Assembly (NCBI RefSeq): GCF_023159225.1 | Contig: NC_063172.1 | Span: 42,847,832-42,911,831, forward strand | DNA from: Perognathus longimembris pacificus | Lineage: Eukaryota; Chordata; Mammalia; Rodentia; Heteromyidae | DNA length: 64,000 nt | Direction: 5' to 3' | Part shown: positions 1 to 13,540 of the stretch, piece after piece | Position numbering within the stretch: position 1 is the first letter of the stretch | How the letters are laid out: each line of letters begins with the position of its first letter | Position numbers and translations under genes: made by a program | The notes under the pieces: model-generated | Databases searched by the model: none | What the model was told of the DNA's origin: nothing | The model's input: only the letters and a program-made list of their open reading frames with translations

Positions 1-170
1 TCAAGGCTTGAGCAATATCCCTGGCTTCTTTTTACTCAAGGCTAGCACTCTGCTACGTAAGCCACAGCACCAGTTCTGGCCTTTTTTGTTTATGTGGTAC
101 TGAGGAATCGAACCCAGGGTTTCTTGCATGCTAGTCAAGCACTTTACCACTAAGCCATATTCTCATCCCC
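1..170 (-). mobile_element. IDL-Geo-type SINE, cut by the window edge
   Basis: Reverse-strand right (Geo) monomer (CTCAAGGCTAGCACTCTGC) joined to the ID-like left monomer (GAATCGAACCCAGGG). The start of the element, which is its A-tail end, lies outside the window. Rather diverged. Confidence 0.85.
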
Positions 171-261
171 CATGAAAGCATCTTGTACTGTTTATTTTTG
201 ATTTTAAAAAATGATTCTTTTAAAATTTTACCATATTTTCAAAATGCTTAAAAAAATTGTT

Positions 262-412
262 CCTGAGGGTGGGTGGGAGGAGGTAAGGGGATGGGGAATG
301 AGGGAGGAGGTAACAAGTTGGGTAAGAAATGTTAAGCATTGCCTTAGCTATGAAATGGTAATTCTTTTGTACATCACTTCAACAATAAATAAATCAATTG
401 ATTAAAATTTTT
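262..412 (+). mobile_element. L1-type 3' end fragment (geomyoid family)
   Basis: G-rich tract followed by AGGTAACAAGTTG, a diverged form of GTACATCA and an A-rich tail. It is the same 3'-terminal sequence family as the better-preserved copies at 47490-48115, 49794-50133 (reverse) and 55852-56530 (reverse). Confidence 0.6.
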
Positions 413-730
413 TTCAAGTTGATTCATCATTTAAAAACAAAATGATGGGTAGGTAAATCAGTCAATAAGTCAGGCTCTATTAAACATAGCAGTAATATTT
501 CTCTTTGTTTTCCTCCAGGTGGGGCTATGTACAGTATAAGGATTACCTGAGAAATGTTTTCTTTTCCTTTCCCTAATATAGCATTGATGTCTAATCTATT
601 TTCTTTTCTGTAAATCTGTCTTTTAAAAAAATCTTCTCCTCTTTCTGGATTCTTGATCTTTACACTTATGTTCTTTACTAAATGAGACATACAAGATGGT
701 CAGTGCTTTTTTTGCAGTTTTCTTCTCTTA

Positions 731-885
731 CTTTTTTATTATTATTAATATATTTATTGTCAAATTGATGATGTACAGAGAGGTTACAGTTTCATACATA
801 AGGCAATGAGTACATTTCTTATCAAACTTGTTAGCTCCTTCCTCATTTTTCTCCCTCCTTCTCAACCTCCTGCTACTTTTTTTTT
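731..885 (-). mobile_element. L1-type 3' end fragment, reverse
   Basis: Begins TTTATTGTCAAATTGATG, then GTACAGAGAGGTTACAGTTT and CATACATAAGGCAATGAG. These are shared with the L1 3' ends at 49794 and 55852. It is 5'-truncated in the C-rich tract. Confidence 0.7.
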
Positions 886-944
886 TTAAAAAAGCTAATT
901 GTATACATAACCATTTCTTTAAGGTCATCTTGGAAGATAGTAAT

Positions 945-1163
945 CTACTGTGCATTTTTTTTTGCCAGTCCTGATGCTTGAACTCAGGACCTGAGCACTG
1001 TCCCTGGCTTCTTTTTTGCTCAAGGCTAGCACTCTGCCACTTGAGCCACAGCACCACTTCTGGCCATTTTCTGTATATGTAGTACTGAGGAATCGAACCC
1101 AGGGCTTCATGTATAGGAGACGAGCATTCTTCCACTAGGCTATATTCCCAGCCCTACTGTGCA
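945..1163 (-). mobile_element. IDL-Geo SINE with 10-bp target duplication
   Basis: Complete reverse-strand dimer at 955-1153, with a T-run at its left edge. The target-site duplication CTACTGTGCA is at 945-954 and 1154-1163. Confidence 0.9.
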
Positions 1164-1199
1164 ATCTTATCACTTGTTGCAGAAAGATTTATCTGACGA

Positions 1200-1640
1200 A
1201 CTTCTACACTCTCAATATGAAGATTTCTGAATAAATTATTTGTTTCTTTTTATATTTCATTGTATAAACCATCACATGTGGAGATGACAATTTGCTAATC
1301 CTTCCCTTACTGATACAGATATACTTCTGAATTTTAGGCTGCTCTTTTGCAACATTTGTATGAATGGGCTTTCACATGGATACTTTTATTTCTCTTTAGG
1401 AATGGGACAGCTGGATCCCATGGCAAATGCATATAATGTTAAATAAATGGTCAAATAATTTCACAAAATAGGTGTACTATTGGTCATTCCCACAGTGGTG
1501 TATGAGAATTCCAGTTTTCTTCACTCCTATGCCAACAATTGGGTCAGTCTTAAATAATTTTATTTGTTCTACCATGTATGGAGTGATGTCTAGCCTTTAA
1601 ATCATCAATTACTTCAATTTAGCTATATTTTCAGGTTTAT
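1200..1640 (-). mobile_element. Old L1M-type 3' region, reverse
   Basis: Reads like the L1M 3' region known in many mammals: GGAATGGGACAGCTGGATC, a diverged CATTCCCACAGTGGTGTATG, GAGAATTCCAGTTTTC, and CCAACAATTGGGTCAGTCTT. Confidence 0.65.
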
Positions 1641-2445
1641 TTTTGTAAATTCAAAAGAAAGCCTTCTAACATTTAAATGTAAAGGCTAAGGGAGGATAGA
1701 ATTGTAATTAGTTACTCTCCTAAAAATTGGCCCTGGATATACAGTCCATGTATTTTGTACTGGCCCTCAATTCAGGAGCTAGTATAAAACTAGGAGGAAT
1801 GATTAATGGGCTATGACGAAGCCATTTTCTTACCCCCACTTCTGCCTCTCGGATATCTCCCACTGCAAGTTCTCAAACTATGCCATTTATTTTCTTTGGC
1901 TCTTCAAACGTGTTCTATCTTCAAGAGTTTATTTTCAAGCCAAGTATTGCTGGGAAAAAAGGACTGTGTTAATCTCAGTTATTTCCTAACTCTGGATGAG
2001 CTCCAGTCTTACCAGGTTCGAAGGTATAGAGAGGGACTTAAGTTGTCCAGGGGTACAAGCTATTGACATAACCAGTGCCCTCAAAGGAGGCCTTCTCCAC
2101 TTTGCTCTCCAATGAGACTGTAAAGATTTCAGTTCACTCGTGACTTGTGATACCTGAAAGAGATCTAGACAACACAAAGCTTCACCAGGCCTGTTCTAGC
2201 TCACCATAGTCATTGTCCATTCACTCCCAGTGTTCATACAAAAATGTAATCCAAGCAGAGATCACGCAGATGTAAAAGCTAATCATAGGAAATGTAAAGC
2301 AATACACAAAAAATTGTTTATCTTTTTTGAAGGAAGAAGTGAGTGTCTTTAATTGATTCCTTAGTGATTGCAAATAAATAGTTCTTACATTTTCTATTTG
2401 GCCAATATTCAAATTCAGGTGATAGGTAAATTCTGATTTACAAGT

Positions 2446-2483
2446 TACACACACACATGCACACACACACACACACACACACA
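2446..2483. repeat. (AC)n microsatellite
   Basis: About 38 bp of CA/AC dinucleotides with one interruption (ATGC). Confidence 0.95.
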
Positions 2484-3214
2484 GAAAAATGGGTTTACAT
2501 AAATGAAATACTAACAATAAGTAGGGTGATCATAGCATGGCTAAGTGGAACAAAGATTGTCTACACGTGAGAGGAACAAAGAAGATATGCATATAAGATT
2601 TGTTATGCTTCAGCTAGAGACTTTAGTTCCCTGGAGAGTGTCACTGGGTGAGGCATGTTATGATCGTCCCTAGAGGAACCTTGACAGGGATCCAAAAAGA
2701 GAACATTTTACACAGCCCAACCTGGAATGTATTGTGCTGCTCAGGTGGATGAGGGTCATTGTCAAAGCCTTTCTTGGCCACAGGTCTTTTCTGTAGTCCC
2801 AGGAGTCAGAGTACCAGCTTTTGTTTGCTCTAGGTACTTGGGACTAAAAGTAGGTATAATATTTACAACACCCAGATCACCAGGATCAAGTCCTCTAATA
2901 GTTCTATGCCTTACTCTACTCATTTGTAACTATAAGACGATTGTGCTCACATGGTAGGATCACTGCGAAGATTCACATTTTTATTCTACCTGTGGCTCTG
3001 GCCCTTGGAACAATGCCTGGTCTGAATTAAGCACTATGTAAATATTATCAATAGTTATTAATAAGGAGGTGAGACTCCAAAATGAATGTCACCTCTCAAT
3101 TCTAAAGAAAGCACCAAAAGTGTAAAAGATAGATGTTTAGCTATTTCGACTCAAACTCTTAAAATTAGCCTCATCTTAAAATTACTCTTAAGCATTTAAT
3201 TTATTTTCCTGTTT

Positions 3215-3650
3215 TAATATTATCTTTAAATGGTTGGATAAAGGGGTTCAATTCAACATGTTCATTTATGTGTACAATGCATTATTTTGGTGAGTCTGAC
3301 CTCTTTTATCATTTCTCCACCCCCTCTTACCTACTTATCACCACCTAACACCTTAAGTTCCTTGTGACAGTGTTATTTGTCCTGATGGATGAATAAAATT
3401 CTGTCATTCACATATATATGTATTTGTATGTATGTATATATATATATACATGTGTATATGTTTAAAGGTATATAAATACCACATTTATGTGTTATATATC
3501 TAAATATCACATTTTCCTGATCATTTGGCAGTTGTAAGACTGTTTCTGTAATGTAGCTATTGTGAATAATGTAGTAATGTACATGGGAGTTAAGCACTTA
3601 ATTTTGATGCAGGAAGTATTTTAATTTCTTACTTATGTCCTGATTTCTAG
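3215..3650 (-). mobile_element. Old L1M-type 3' region with internal (TA/TG)n
   Basis: TAGCTATTGTGAATAATG and GTACATGGGAGTTAAGCA match the widely conserved L1M 3' segment in reverse. An AT-rich TATATA/TGTATG repeat lies inside at 3409-3461. Confidence 0.5.
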
Positions 3651-4829
3651 TTTTGTTGATCTACAATTGCCACTAGCATTTGTTTTCCTATCTCCTACAA
3701 GATGTCCGCTGCCTAGGTGTGAGTTTTTTGTTTCATTCTGCTCTTGCCTTATTGCTTTTCCATGTTACCAAAATCACCTATCTTGCTTTACTCCTGGCTT
3801 CTAAGTGCACTTAATTCTTCCAACACGATCTTTGATAGTTAGGACATAGTCCAGAACTCTTGCAAAATGGAAACATTTATATACCTCCTATTAATTAGAT
3901 CTGTGTTTCCGAATTCTAGGGTACCAATTTAAAACCAGAACTTCTGACATGGGAGTGGATGAGGACAAGGACTAGGTCTTAAGAACCAGAATTTTCATGC
4001 AGCATTACATAAGTGCAACATTGAAATAAATATTTTGCTTTACCAAGGATTATGAGCAAAGAATGGCTTAAAGAGTTACATAAAATAATTTTAATATTTA
4101 CATTATTATAGTAGGAAGGATGCATGAAGGCGAAATCTGATAGAACTATGGTGATCAATATTTATACCAACTTGTTCTCTTTCAATATATTTGTCACTTG
4201 ATTCACCCATCACTAAACAGCTGGTTTCTTTTCTTTAGGACTGTGAGTTGTAATCCACTCCCTAGAAGAACAATGCTGCAGGATGTAACCTTTGGGTTGT
4301 TTTCTACTTACTTGCTCAGGCATGACCAATAGACTATTTTTCATATCACTTGCTTTCTTAGCTCCTATTTGTTCCCTCCCCACCCTTTCCTGCTTTCCTT
4401 TCTTGCAAGGCACTGTATGGAACACTCTAACAATGCCAAGTAAACAAATGGTAGAGAAACTTAGTTATGGGATCAAGTGATGGCTTGGAAGTTTCATCGG
4501 TATGCAGCTATCTGAGAAGTTATAGCAAAGGGTAAAAATCAAGGTAATCAAGCCTATTAAAAAGCATTTCCCTCAAGAAGAAGTTCCCTGAGATTTCTTT
4601 CTGCCTGCCAGATTTGTTTTCTGTGGATTCCAAAGAAGCACCATGGCTCTCTACACAAGCGAGTTCTCCAATCTTGTTGTCCCTTCACTAGAGTTCTGTG
4701 AGTAATTGCTCATTTAAGAGATTAATTTTCTCCGTTCTATTCCAAACATGAGTACCACACGTTTCAAGAGTATGTTCAAAGTAATAGAATAAGATTCTTT
4801 AAAGCAGACCTAAAACAAATCATGTTAAC

Positions 4830-5320
4830 TGAGGTAAGCCAAGCTCATGTAACTCTTTCATATGTGAAAGCTAGATATAAAATATACTGGAACATAATGA
4901 ATTTTATGGGTCTCTAGGCATTTACACACAGTGAGACCAAAGGAGGATGCTCTTAGAAGAACAGAAAGATACAACGCCTATGTGCATCTGATCATACAAA
5001 ATCATACTTATTGAAATGAACACCAGGAAATGGCAACAAGAGGTTTTTTCTTTTTTGCTGTTTTTGTTTCATTTGTTTGTTTGTCTTTGGGAGTGTAAGG
5101 GGAAGCATAGAAATGGAGGGACAAAAGGTGAACAAATGCACCAATGGTACTCACTGGATGCCGTGATGAACACGTGGAAAAACTATACAACTTGTGAGTG
5201 AAATGGAAGGGAAAAACGGAGAGTGCTAAGCAAGGGGTGACCTTATCCAAAAGGAAATGTACTCTGCCTGACTTATGTAGCTGTAAGCCCTCTGTTTTTA
5301 GCATTTCCAAATAAGATTGT
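4830..5320 (+). mobile_element. L1-like repeat fragment
   Basis: Shares a series of short blocks with 47220-47480 (GAAATGGCAACAAGAGG / GAAATGGAAACAATAGG, GTTTGTTTGTCTTTGGG, GCACCAATGGTACTCAC, ATACAACTTGTGAGTG). It is therefore an interspersed repeat, probably the 3' part of an L1 lineage. Confidence 0.5.
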
Positions 5321-5772
5321 TTAAAAAAAAAACAAACTCACTTAAACTAACAATTAGACAATATGTAACTATATGTAAAGTGTAGGGACTGTTTTATAGC
5401 AACCTACATCAATGGATCTCTGGCCAGAACTTTCTAGTGTATGTTATCTGATTCCAATGGAAATGATTTAGTCCTACAAAATAAAAGTATTGCTTTGGTG
5501 GTGGTAGTGGTGGCATGTGAATGGGTATTGACTTGCTTCAAGTTAAAATCTGTAATGGTGTGTACTTCCATCTGTTTTTAGAGCATGTGGGGAGAATCTA
5601 ACTTGCTGACTACTTTCCTTTTTTACACCCAACTTTGTATTTCAAAAATAATTATTTGCCTCACTAGCCACAGATGTATTTCACCTAAGTATATTTTTAA
5701 TAATTTAGTTAAAAATTTCCCCATGGTTAGAAATATACTACATGCTGTTTCTGAATCAATAAGTCTAGATAA

Positions 5773-6045
5773 GCTAGAAGCTGGTGGCTCATACCTATAG
5801 TCCTAGTACTCAGAATCTGTTGACATCTGACGATTGTGGTTCAAAGCCAGCCCAGACAGGAAAATCCACAAGACCCTTATTTCTAATTAAACAGCAAAAT
5901 GCTGGAAGTGAAGCTGTGGCTCAAGTGCTAGAGTGCTAACCTTGAGCACAATTTCCTCAGGGACAACACTCAGGCCCTGAATCTAAGCCCTAGAACAAGC
6001 ACACACACACACACATACATACACACACACACACACATATCCTGG
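5773..6045 (+). mobile_element. B1-like plus Geo dimeric SINE ending in (CA)n
   Basis: Left 7SL/B1-like half (GCTGGTGGCTCATACCTATA) and right half (GAAGCTGTGGCTCAAGTGC ... CAGGCCCTGAATC), with the tail replaced by a CA microsatellite at about 6000-6040. Confidence 0.8.
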
Positions 6046-6680
6046 ATACACACAGACACTAGAGAGTTAATTGTTTAGCTAATGAAAGCCAAATCAAATC
6101 CCTATATATCTAAATCTACTAGAAACTAGCAGCCTTCTCAGTAGGTCTATTATAGGATGAGAGAACATGCACATTGAAGGGACTATATATTAATTTTAAT
6201 TGATTTGCTTTGTTTTTGATGTCAGTTCTTACTGTTTCATCTAGTCTATCTTTGACCTTGAGTTCCTTCTGCTTCAGTCTCCTTAATGCTAGGAATATAG
6301 TTGTACACCATTAAATTTTACTGAAATGATAATTTACATGATCTTGGTCAACATCCTGATAATCAATAATCCTATTCAATAGTAATCAATAATCCTACTC
6401 ACAAGATTGGAGTCACATGTATACTTAAAGATTGTCATCAACGAACAAAAGGTGTCTCAGTATCCTGGGCCATCAAATGCTTCAGTAGTTCAGAGAATAC
6501 AAGGGCAAACTCTAAGTAAGATCCTTTGGGGACAGTTTTACAGAGAGGGGAATTTAAAAGGGAATCACGGGAAAAGGAAATTATTAGACACAGAGAAGCA
6601 GGAGTAAATCATCAGAAATGATGAATGAGAAAATAAATAATTGAATGATAGGTTTTTTAGCTACTTAATGCAGGAAAAGA
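6046..6680. other. Gene-free, no feature recognised
   Basis: AT-rich unique-looking sequence. The open frame at 6407-6607 has no recognisable domain and is not called. Confidence 0.5.
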
Positions 6681-6800
6681 TAATCAAATTGAGCCTCCTG
6701 GCTTTAGGGAGGTAAATGCTTATTACCTTATTTTGCAGATAAAATAAGTGAGGCCAAGTACCTGGAAAGGTTAAATTAGGTGACTCACTCATTAGCCTTG
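6680..6800 (+). mobile_element. MIR fragment
   Basis: ATTTTGCAGATAAAATAAG ... GAGGCCAAGTACCTGG follows the MIR core (TTTTACAGATGAGGAAAC...). Diverged. Confidence 0.45.
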
Positions 6801-6844
6801 TGTTATTTTTCCTGCAAACTTTAATATAAGAAGATGTTCTTATT

Positions 6845-6965
6845 TTTATTTTTTTTCCAGCATTGTTTCACTATGTAGCCCAGGATAGCCCCTGTCCTGT
6901 GATCTGCTTCAGCCTCTCTACTGCTGGGATATTGGGATTGCAAACTCTGTGACCATACCCATCTT
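6845..6965 (-). mobile_element. B1-like (7SL) SINE, reverse
   Basis: TTTCACTATGTAGCCCAGGA, TCAGCCTCTCTACTGCTGGG and GTGACCATACCCATC are typical of a reverse B1. Confidence 0.75.
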
Positions 6966-8430
6966 TATAGAAGATTTTTAAACATACAGGTTTCCAAAAG
7001 ATTTTTATATAAGATTTATATAAGATTCTTCAACATACCACTCCTATCCCTCCCTTTTTCTTTTTATGCCCACTCCCTAGATAGGGCTCATCTTTTCAAT
7101 TCCTCTATCTGGCCAACTTCAACAACTAATTCAAGTGACATTTGCTCAGTGAAGCCTTTCTGAACACTTTCCCTAATAATTCTGGGTAAAGTCAGTCTGT
7201 ACCTAATAATTCTGGACAAAATAACTTTAAAGTTGCAGTGGGATTTCTTTTTTTCTTTTGAAGAACTTCCTGAAAATTTCCAGTCAAATGAGTTGTTGAG
7301 CGATCTATACTTCAAAGTCAATTATTCCCTTGTCCATGGAGCTAGACAAGACAGTTTACTTGTATTCTTAGCACTATTCTTTTTTAAAACAAATTCTGTA
7401 CATACTTAAACAATAGGAGGAAGAGTCACATTTTTCAGTAGGAGAACACTCACTGTCTCTTTCAGAATCTCAAACTCCTAGAAGTTCTCTGGATAGAAGC
7501 CTGTTTACTTATTCCATTTTGAATTAAGGCAAAAGGCTGTCACTATTACTTGCCTGAAAAACTTTTCTAAGAAAGAAATTTTTATTCTCAGAAACAAAAT
7601 ATCCACATGTATATGTATAATATGTGTGTATACATACACACATATATGACCAATTTTTCTTATGTAGCAAAGCATTTTGATAGACACAAAATCTCTCATG
7701 AGAGATTCATTAGACCAGGAAAAAGGAAACCATGGGGACAGACCTAAACCTAATGCATATTGTTCTGTTTCTGGCATTCATTAGATTCTAGCATGGTGGA
7801 GAAGCCCAGGTGTCCTTTTGTTGTTGTTCTAAGCTCAACAAAAGATGTTGAGGAGGACTCAGGTTCAGGAAATACTGCTTTGGGATTTGTGACTCATCAC
7901 TTTAAGCTGCTCCATTCGCAATTTTCCCACCTTCATTCCCCAAGCAGGTCCATTGTTGCATTAGATCTTTTTCAGACTCAACACAGCTCCCACACCCTGG
8001 CAAGTGAGCGCATGGAGAAGTGATGATCCTTCATTTCTGAACTGGAAACACAGGCCTTACACAGTCAAAGGGAGTTCCCCTAGAGTCTCAGGCAAATCAG
8101 AGGAGTAAGAAAAGGGCTCTGATGCAATTGATTAGATCAAAGGCAATTGTGTGTCCTGTGTCAGGAAATTTTCTGCTAATAGGGCACCAAGTTCTTAACT
8201 GCTGGTCATTGGTAGCTGTTCCATTTCAAGGCGATGTCTTCATGGTAATAAGTTGTGAGGGGGACCTTCTTTCATCTTAACCTCTTTGTTTTTCAAAAAC
8301 TTTCTGTGGTTAATTCTATAAAATTACAACTCAGCTATCCCTTTGTAATTACATGAGGAAAGGTCAGAGGACTAATTATTTCATTTATTGAAGCAGCAGC
8401 AAGATAATCTACCAGGAAGACAATCTTGGG
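6966..8430. other. Gene-free, no feature recognised
   Basis: Unique-looking sequence with a short TATA/CACA-rich patch at about 7605-7650. Frames of 62-90 codons here show no family. Confidence 0.4.
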
Positions 8431-8579
8431 CAATGGTTTCTAAATCTAAGTGGAGGTCCCCAGGAATGCTCCTGCTGTGTTAGGACTCCCTGTTCAACCT
8501 AAAACTTCACATCTTCAGAGGAATAATGTCTTAAGGGCTATTTTTTTAAGTTCCTGGAGCCAGATAAATTATTAGCTGA

Positions 8580-8745
8580 GTGTAAGCACCATCCTCAGGG
8601 GTTCTCAAAGTCACTCTCCACTAGGGAAACTGTAAAATGGAGAAGTTTTATGTCCAAAGGGACTTTGATTCCTGGAAGATCTAGAAACAGGCATTTTTAA
8701 CAAATCCCCAAGATGATTCTGGAATAGATGGCCAGGGGACCTCAT
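8580..8745. mobile_element. Possible MER5-like hAT remnant
   Basis: GGGGTTCTCAAAGTCACTC, GGCATTTTTAACAAATCCCC and AAGATGATTCTGG resemble the MER5 consensus order. Weak. Confidence 0.3.
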
Positions 8746-9090
8746 TGCTCCGCTTGTGGTTTAGGGGGAAAAAAAACCTTTGACTTATTTGTGACACTCA
8801 GTAGTTGCCCATCCAGGGCCAGTTGCAAAAATAACATGGCAACTACATGGAACAAGATGTGCCAGTACCAAAGACCATGAGGGTGGAGGAAATAACTTTA
8901 GGGACAGGTTGGGCTTCTTGGTGCATCCTGCTCTTCCTAGACCAGGACCAGAGAGAGGCTCATGTCCTCACTCCTGATTCAGCAACTTGTCTGTCCTTCC
9001 TGGCCTTGATGGCTCCCTGGCTTGCTGGCTTCTCTTTTCCCAGTTTGATTTCAATTCCAACATGGATACTTTTATTAGAATTATCTTTGT

Positions 9091-9215
9091 AACATATATA
9101 TATATATATACATATATGATACATATTACACATGTTATATATATTATCATTATATATTTATATATTGTATATAACATAATACAATACATTATATACATAT
9201 GTACATAAGTACATA
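9091..9215. repeat. AT-rich low-complexity (TATA)n tract
   Basis: About 120 bp of TATATA/ATACATAT-type sequence. Confidence 0.85.
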
Positions 9216-9649
9216 GTTTCTCTGTGCCTTAACATGTTTCAGAAATGCACAATAATCTTTCCATATCCAGATTTTTCTGCATAGGACTTGAACTTGTTTG
9301 TTACACAGCTAGCTTCAGTTTTCCAAGCTGATTCTTAAATGGTCATCTTATATATGTCATGGCTACAGGAAATGCCTTTGCATCCAATATCCTTGCCATG
9401 ACCATTTGATGGACTCTTCATCTTTCAACCTTAAGCTAAACTATGATTAATGCTATTAAAAACTTCTTTGACCTTTATAAGTACATTTATTACTCTTTCT
9501 GAATCTTGTATAGGCCTATATTAAAGTATTTATTAGTCTATATTACAATTATTTATTTAAAAAATCTATTCTCTGTAGTATAATGCAATCATGCCTTAAT
9601 AATATTATTAGGAAGAGTGGAAATAATAGTAGTAGTTATTCTATTCTAT

Positions 9650-9780
9650 ATTATTGAAGGGTGCTGTGCTCTGTACTTTGTGAGAATTATCTCATATGAT
9701 CCTTCTAAAACCTTTAAAAACCTAGATATTACCAGCAGAAAACAGAAAGCTAGTAACAGAAGATAGGTTTATCCCCCTTA
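9650..9780 (+). mobile_element. MIR-like fragment
   Basis: AGAATTATCTCATATGATCC then GCTAGTAACAGAAG in the order of MIR. Strongly diverged. Confidence 0.35.
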
Positions 9781-10084
9781 AGGGTCGGTGCTTCACATTT
9801 AGTAGGCACTTAAATATTTTAAAAACAAATTAACAACTCATGTCTAAATCCATCTAGCACTAAATAATACCATGTTTTATAAAAGTGGCTTATTAAACAG
9901 TTATGAGTGTGGCTATTCACTGAGTGGTCTGTCAGGATTCTTGGGCAAGTTATAGGTGCTGTTCAATATGGAAAAAGGCATAGTGATAAACTTGGAATAA
10001 AACCTAACTTAACATTCAGCAAACTGGATTGTGTTTCTCAGCATTACAATTTCCTTGCTAAAGAGATCTACGGTCTACATAAGG

Positions 10085-10190
10085 CCCTCCCTCCCTCCCT
10101 CCTTCTCTCCCTCCCTCCTTCTCTCCCTCCCTCCCTCCCTTCCTTTCTTTTTTTGGTCAGTGCCTAAACTCAGAGCCTGGGTGCTGTCCC
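10085..10190. repeat. (CCCT)n tract followed by a short Geo-monomer fragment
   Basis: CCCTCCCT/TTCTCC repeats at 10085-10150, then GTCAGTGCCTAAACTCAG...GGGTGCTGTCCC, the reverse end of a SINE whose tail probably seeded the tract. Confidence 0.7.
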
Positions 10191-10199
10191 AATAAAGGT

Positions 10200-13100
10200 G
10201 GAAAGCTATCTCTACCAACAAAGTATGTAATGGACTATATTGCATAGAAAACAGAATAACACTGGGAAAATGAAATTTCAATATGGAAGAAAGTATAAAA
10301 TGAATTGAACTTCAGTTAAGGTGGTGCCTGCATGTTGCTGGCCTGAGGTGGAATCTACACAACTCTGGACAAGCCATATATCATATTGGGGCCCTAATTT
10401 CTCATTCCTAAAATATAGAGAAGTCATTAGAGAGCAGTAGTAGCAGTATGATTTGTGATTTTTTTTCTAAATATTTTCTACGTGACTGTGTAAAACAAAT
10501 CATTGAAGGAATCCAGAGCAATAAAGCATAAATTTATTAAAAATATACCTTACATTCCAAGAGAGGAAAAAGAACATTTTTGGAAAAAATAACTTTAAAA
10601 TATTAAAAATAGAGAATATATATTATATTATGTGTGATTATAATATAATTCCTTCCACAAGCTACTTAGATGCTAATTTGTATTTCCAAAACATAATATA
10701 AAACAAGTATCCTACAATTAATCAGAATAATGGGCCTCTAAAATGATCTTTCAATTAAGGTTTTGTGTTTCATGTACTTTTACAGCTGTGGCATAGCCCT
10801 GTTGCATTTTCTTTTTAATAACAACGGTATGTGTAAATAATTTTTAAAAAGCATACAAATGAGAATGAAGCAGTTTGTCATTCAGAGGAGCTCAGAAGTA
10901 TGTCAAAGGACAGGGTGAGGAAAGTCATTCAGCACAGGGAAGACAACATCCCTGGGTATTTGTGAGAAAGCAAGAATTACATTTGCATAGTTTGGCCAGA
11001 TTACTAGGGGAAAGAGCAGGGACTGGGACAACTGCTTCCCAGCTTCAGGGCAATCAGCAAGCAAACCCCAAGAGAACCTGGGTAAAGGGAAATTCCACTA
11101 TAGAACCACTGGGAACTCTTAAGCTCATAATCTTGCTGCTAATATTGTTGAAAGGATGCTGATGTCTTCCTTTGGCTCACACAGGGAAGGAAAAGAAACA
11201 CATTTCGTAAAACTCAGCTGCATTGTGGGACAGTAAAATGAACAAGCATTTCACCTAGGATGTTTTTCCAAAACAAGACTTTATTGAGAGGGAAGGGGCT
11301 GTAGTTGAAATGGCAGACTCTGTTACCATGTTAAAGGACGTAGCACCACAGGAAAACAAAACAACTGAACTAAAAAAAGAAATAATTAAGGTGATTCTAA
11401 GTAATATAGGTATATATTCCAAAGAATACCTCTAAGCAACCACACAAATAATAAACATAAACCTAGATGAATTTTTTTTTAATTTCAGGTTTTCATATAC
11501 AATCATTACAAATGTTTTGCAAAACACAATGGAGGGGGGAAAACAACATGGGGGGAAAACCATTAACTCATGTGAAAATGATGCATGACTCTTTACAAAT
11601 ACAACGATGGTTAATTGACTCAGAAATTAATTAACTTTATTTGTATCAGATGACTTTTGCTGTCTGGAATTTTTAATTATCAATATTTAACACTAGAGGT
11701 TCATTATCTTTTACAAAAAGTATTTAACATTAGAGGCTGAGTATCTTTTATCCCAAATGCTGGGATAACTCTGTTACTTTGGCATCCCAAGTGCTAAGAT
11801 TAAAAGCATGTGTCCCACATCCAACTCTCCTTGCATTTTGATTGTGATCTGTCATATGAGTAAGGAATGGGATTTTCCACTTGTGGCATCATGTTGTTAT
11901 TCAGAAATTTTTGGATTTTAGAGTATTTCTTACCTCATATTTTTGCATTAGAGTTCTTTAACCTATAATGACTATTTTCAAAGAAGTGTCTCAGCTTTCC
12001 CATCCAAAATTCCTGTCTTTGAATGATGAGTGTCTTTGTATAGGCAAAGCAAATTATTCTTGGTAGAATTCCTTGCTCTATGTACTACTAACAATTAGGT
12101 GGCAACTTCACGGTGAACACACCATGGGAGAGTTATGAAATGGACAAATGGTCCCAATGGTGCACTCTTTGGCAAGGAAATTGTAATGTTGAGAAACACA
12201 ATCCAGTTTGCTGAATATTAAGTTAGATTTTATTCCAGGTTTATCTCTATGCCTTTTTCCATATTAAACAACAACTATAACTTGCCAAATTTGTGTTGGA
12301 TTTACCATAAATTTATTGAAGATGTGTACTTAATTTAATTAAGCTACCCAACTCCCTGACTGATAAGATCATTCTCTAATACACTTAAGACACTCTTTAA
12401 GGTTTAAATATTTGTAAAAATATGCTGTCTATATTAGGGGGGATTCATGGATGAGAGGAAAGGAGGTTGTGAAGGAGAGGGTGATGTGCTAAAAGTATTT
12501 TATATACATGAATAAAAACAGAATAATGGAACCCATTAAAAGTTGTTCTGAAAGAGGGCAGGGGGATAATGAAGTTTTGACCAAGGTACATTTTATGTGT
12601 TTCTGGAGATATCACAAGAAAAAACACTTTGTATAATTAATAACACTAATTTATAAAAGAAAAATAACCATTTGAAAATAATTAGAACAGTGAATCCTTT
12701 CATCTTAGAAATTTATCAAGTTTGCCTTCTATAATTAGGAAGAAGGAAAATCATTTCCCCTGGGAAAATTTGCAATCATGCAGAAGGCACAAAGGGAAAA
12801 GCCATACTTTATAAAATCTTGATTGGACTTGAGACAGTAGATAGAATTTAAGGACAGCCACTCTGACTGTCTTGGCATATGGGTTGAAAAGCCAATAAAA
12901 ATACTCAGTTGAAGGCCATATACTTTATGTCTCCCTGATTGGAATGTCAAAGGATCTTACTTTTTGCCCCATGTCTCTCAAAAGAGGTTACTTCAAAGCC
13001 TATATTTCTAGTGTTTTTTTCTTCAGCAGGTCAGAAGAGCAAATGCTCACACATAGGGTTTATTTCTTCATTCAATTAGTTTACCTTTATCCTCTGGATT

Positions 13101-13430
13101 GGTAATTTGGGCTGGACAGAAAGATACTCAATCAGCAAATACAAGGTGAATGACTATTGATTTCTTTGAACCAAGCCCTCTGCAGACATACGCATATACA
13201 CTTATATTTTCTATCTTGTGCTTAAACTTTATTCCTATGATAATTAGATCAAATGAGAAGCATCATTGAAAGCAAATCTTATTTTAAGTCATTTTCATTC
13301 ATTCATGAGTGTTTAAAGTGCATGGCCTCTTCTGTACTTTAATTTTAGAAAGAGTGGAATAACTGCCTTTTTAAAAACCATATCTGTGTAGCTTTAATTT
13401 TTGTGTTAAGCATTATAAATTGTTTGTTTC
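10200..13430. other. Gene-free stretch, nothing recognised
   Basis: About 3.2 kb of AT-rich sequence without recognisable exons. A possible degraded SINE lies at about 11740-11830. The 95-codon frame at 10875-11162 has no known domain or splice context. Confidence 0.4.
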
Positions 13431-13434
13431 ATAC

Positions 13435-13540
13435 CAAATCTTAGTAGCCCAAGCTGGTCTCAAACTCACAATGCTTCTGCCTCAGCTTCACCTACCTAAA
13501 CTAGGATTATAAATGCATACCACCATACCCACCTGTGTTA
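13435..13540 (-). mobile_element. B1-like SINE, reverse
   Basis: GCCCAAGCTGGTCTCAAACT, CTTCTGCCTCAGCTTC and CCACCATACCCACC. Confidence 0.75.
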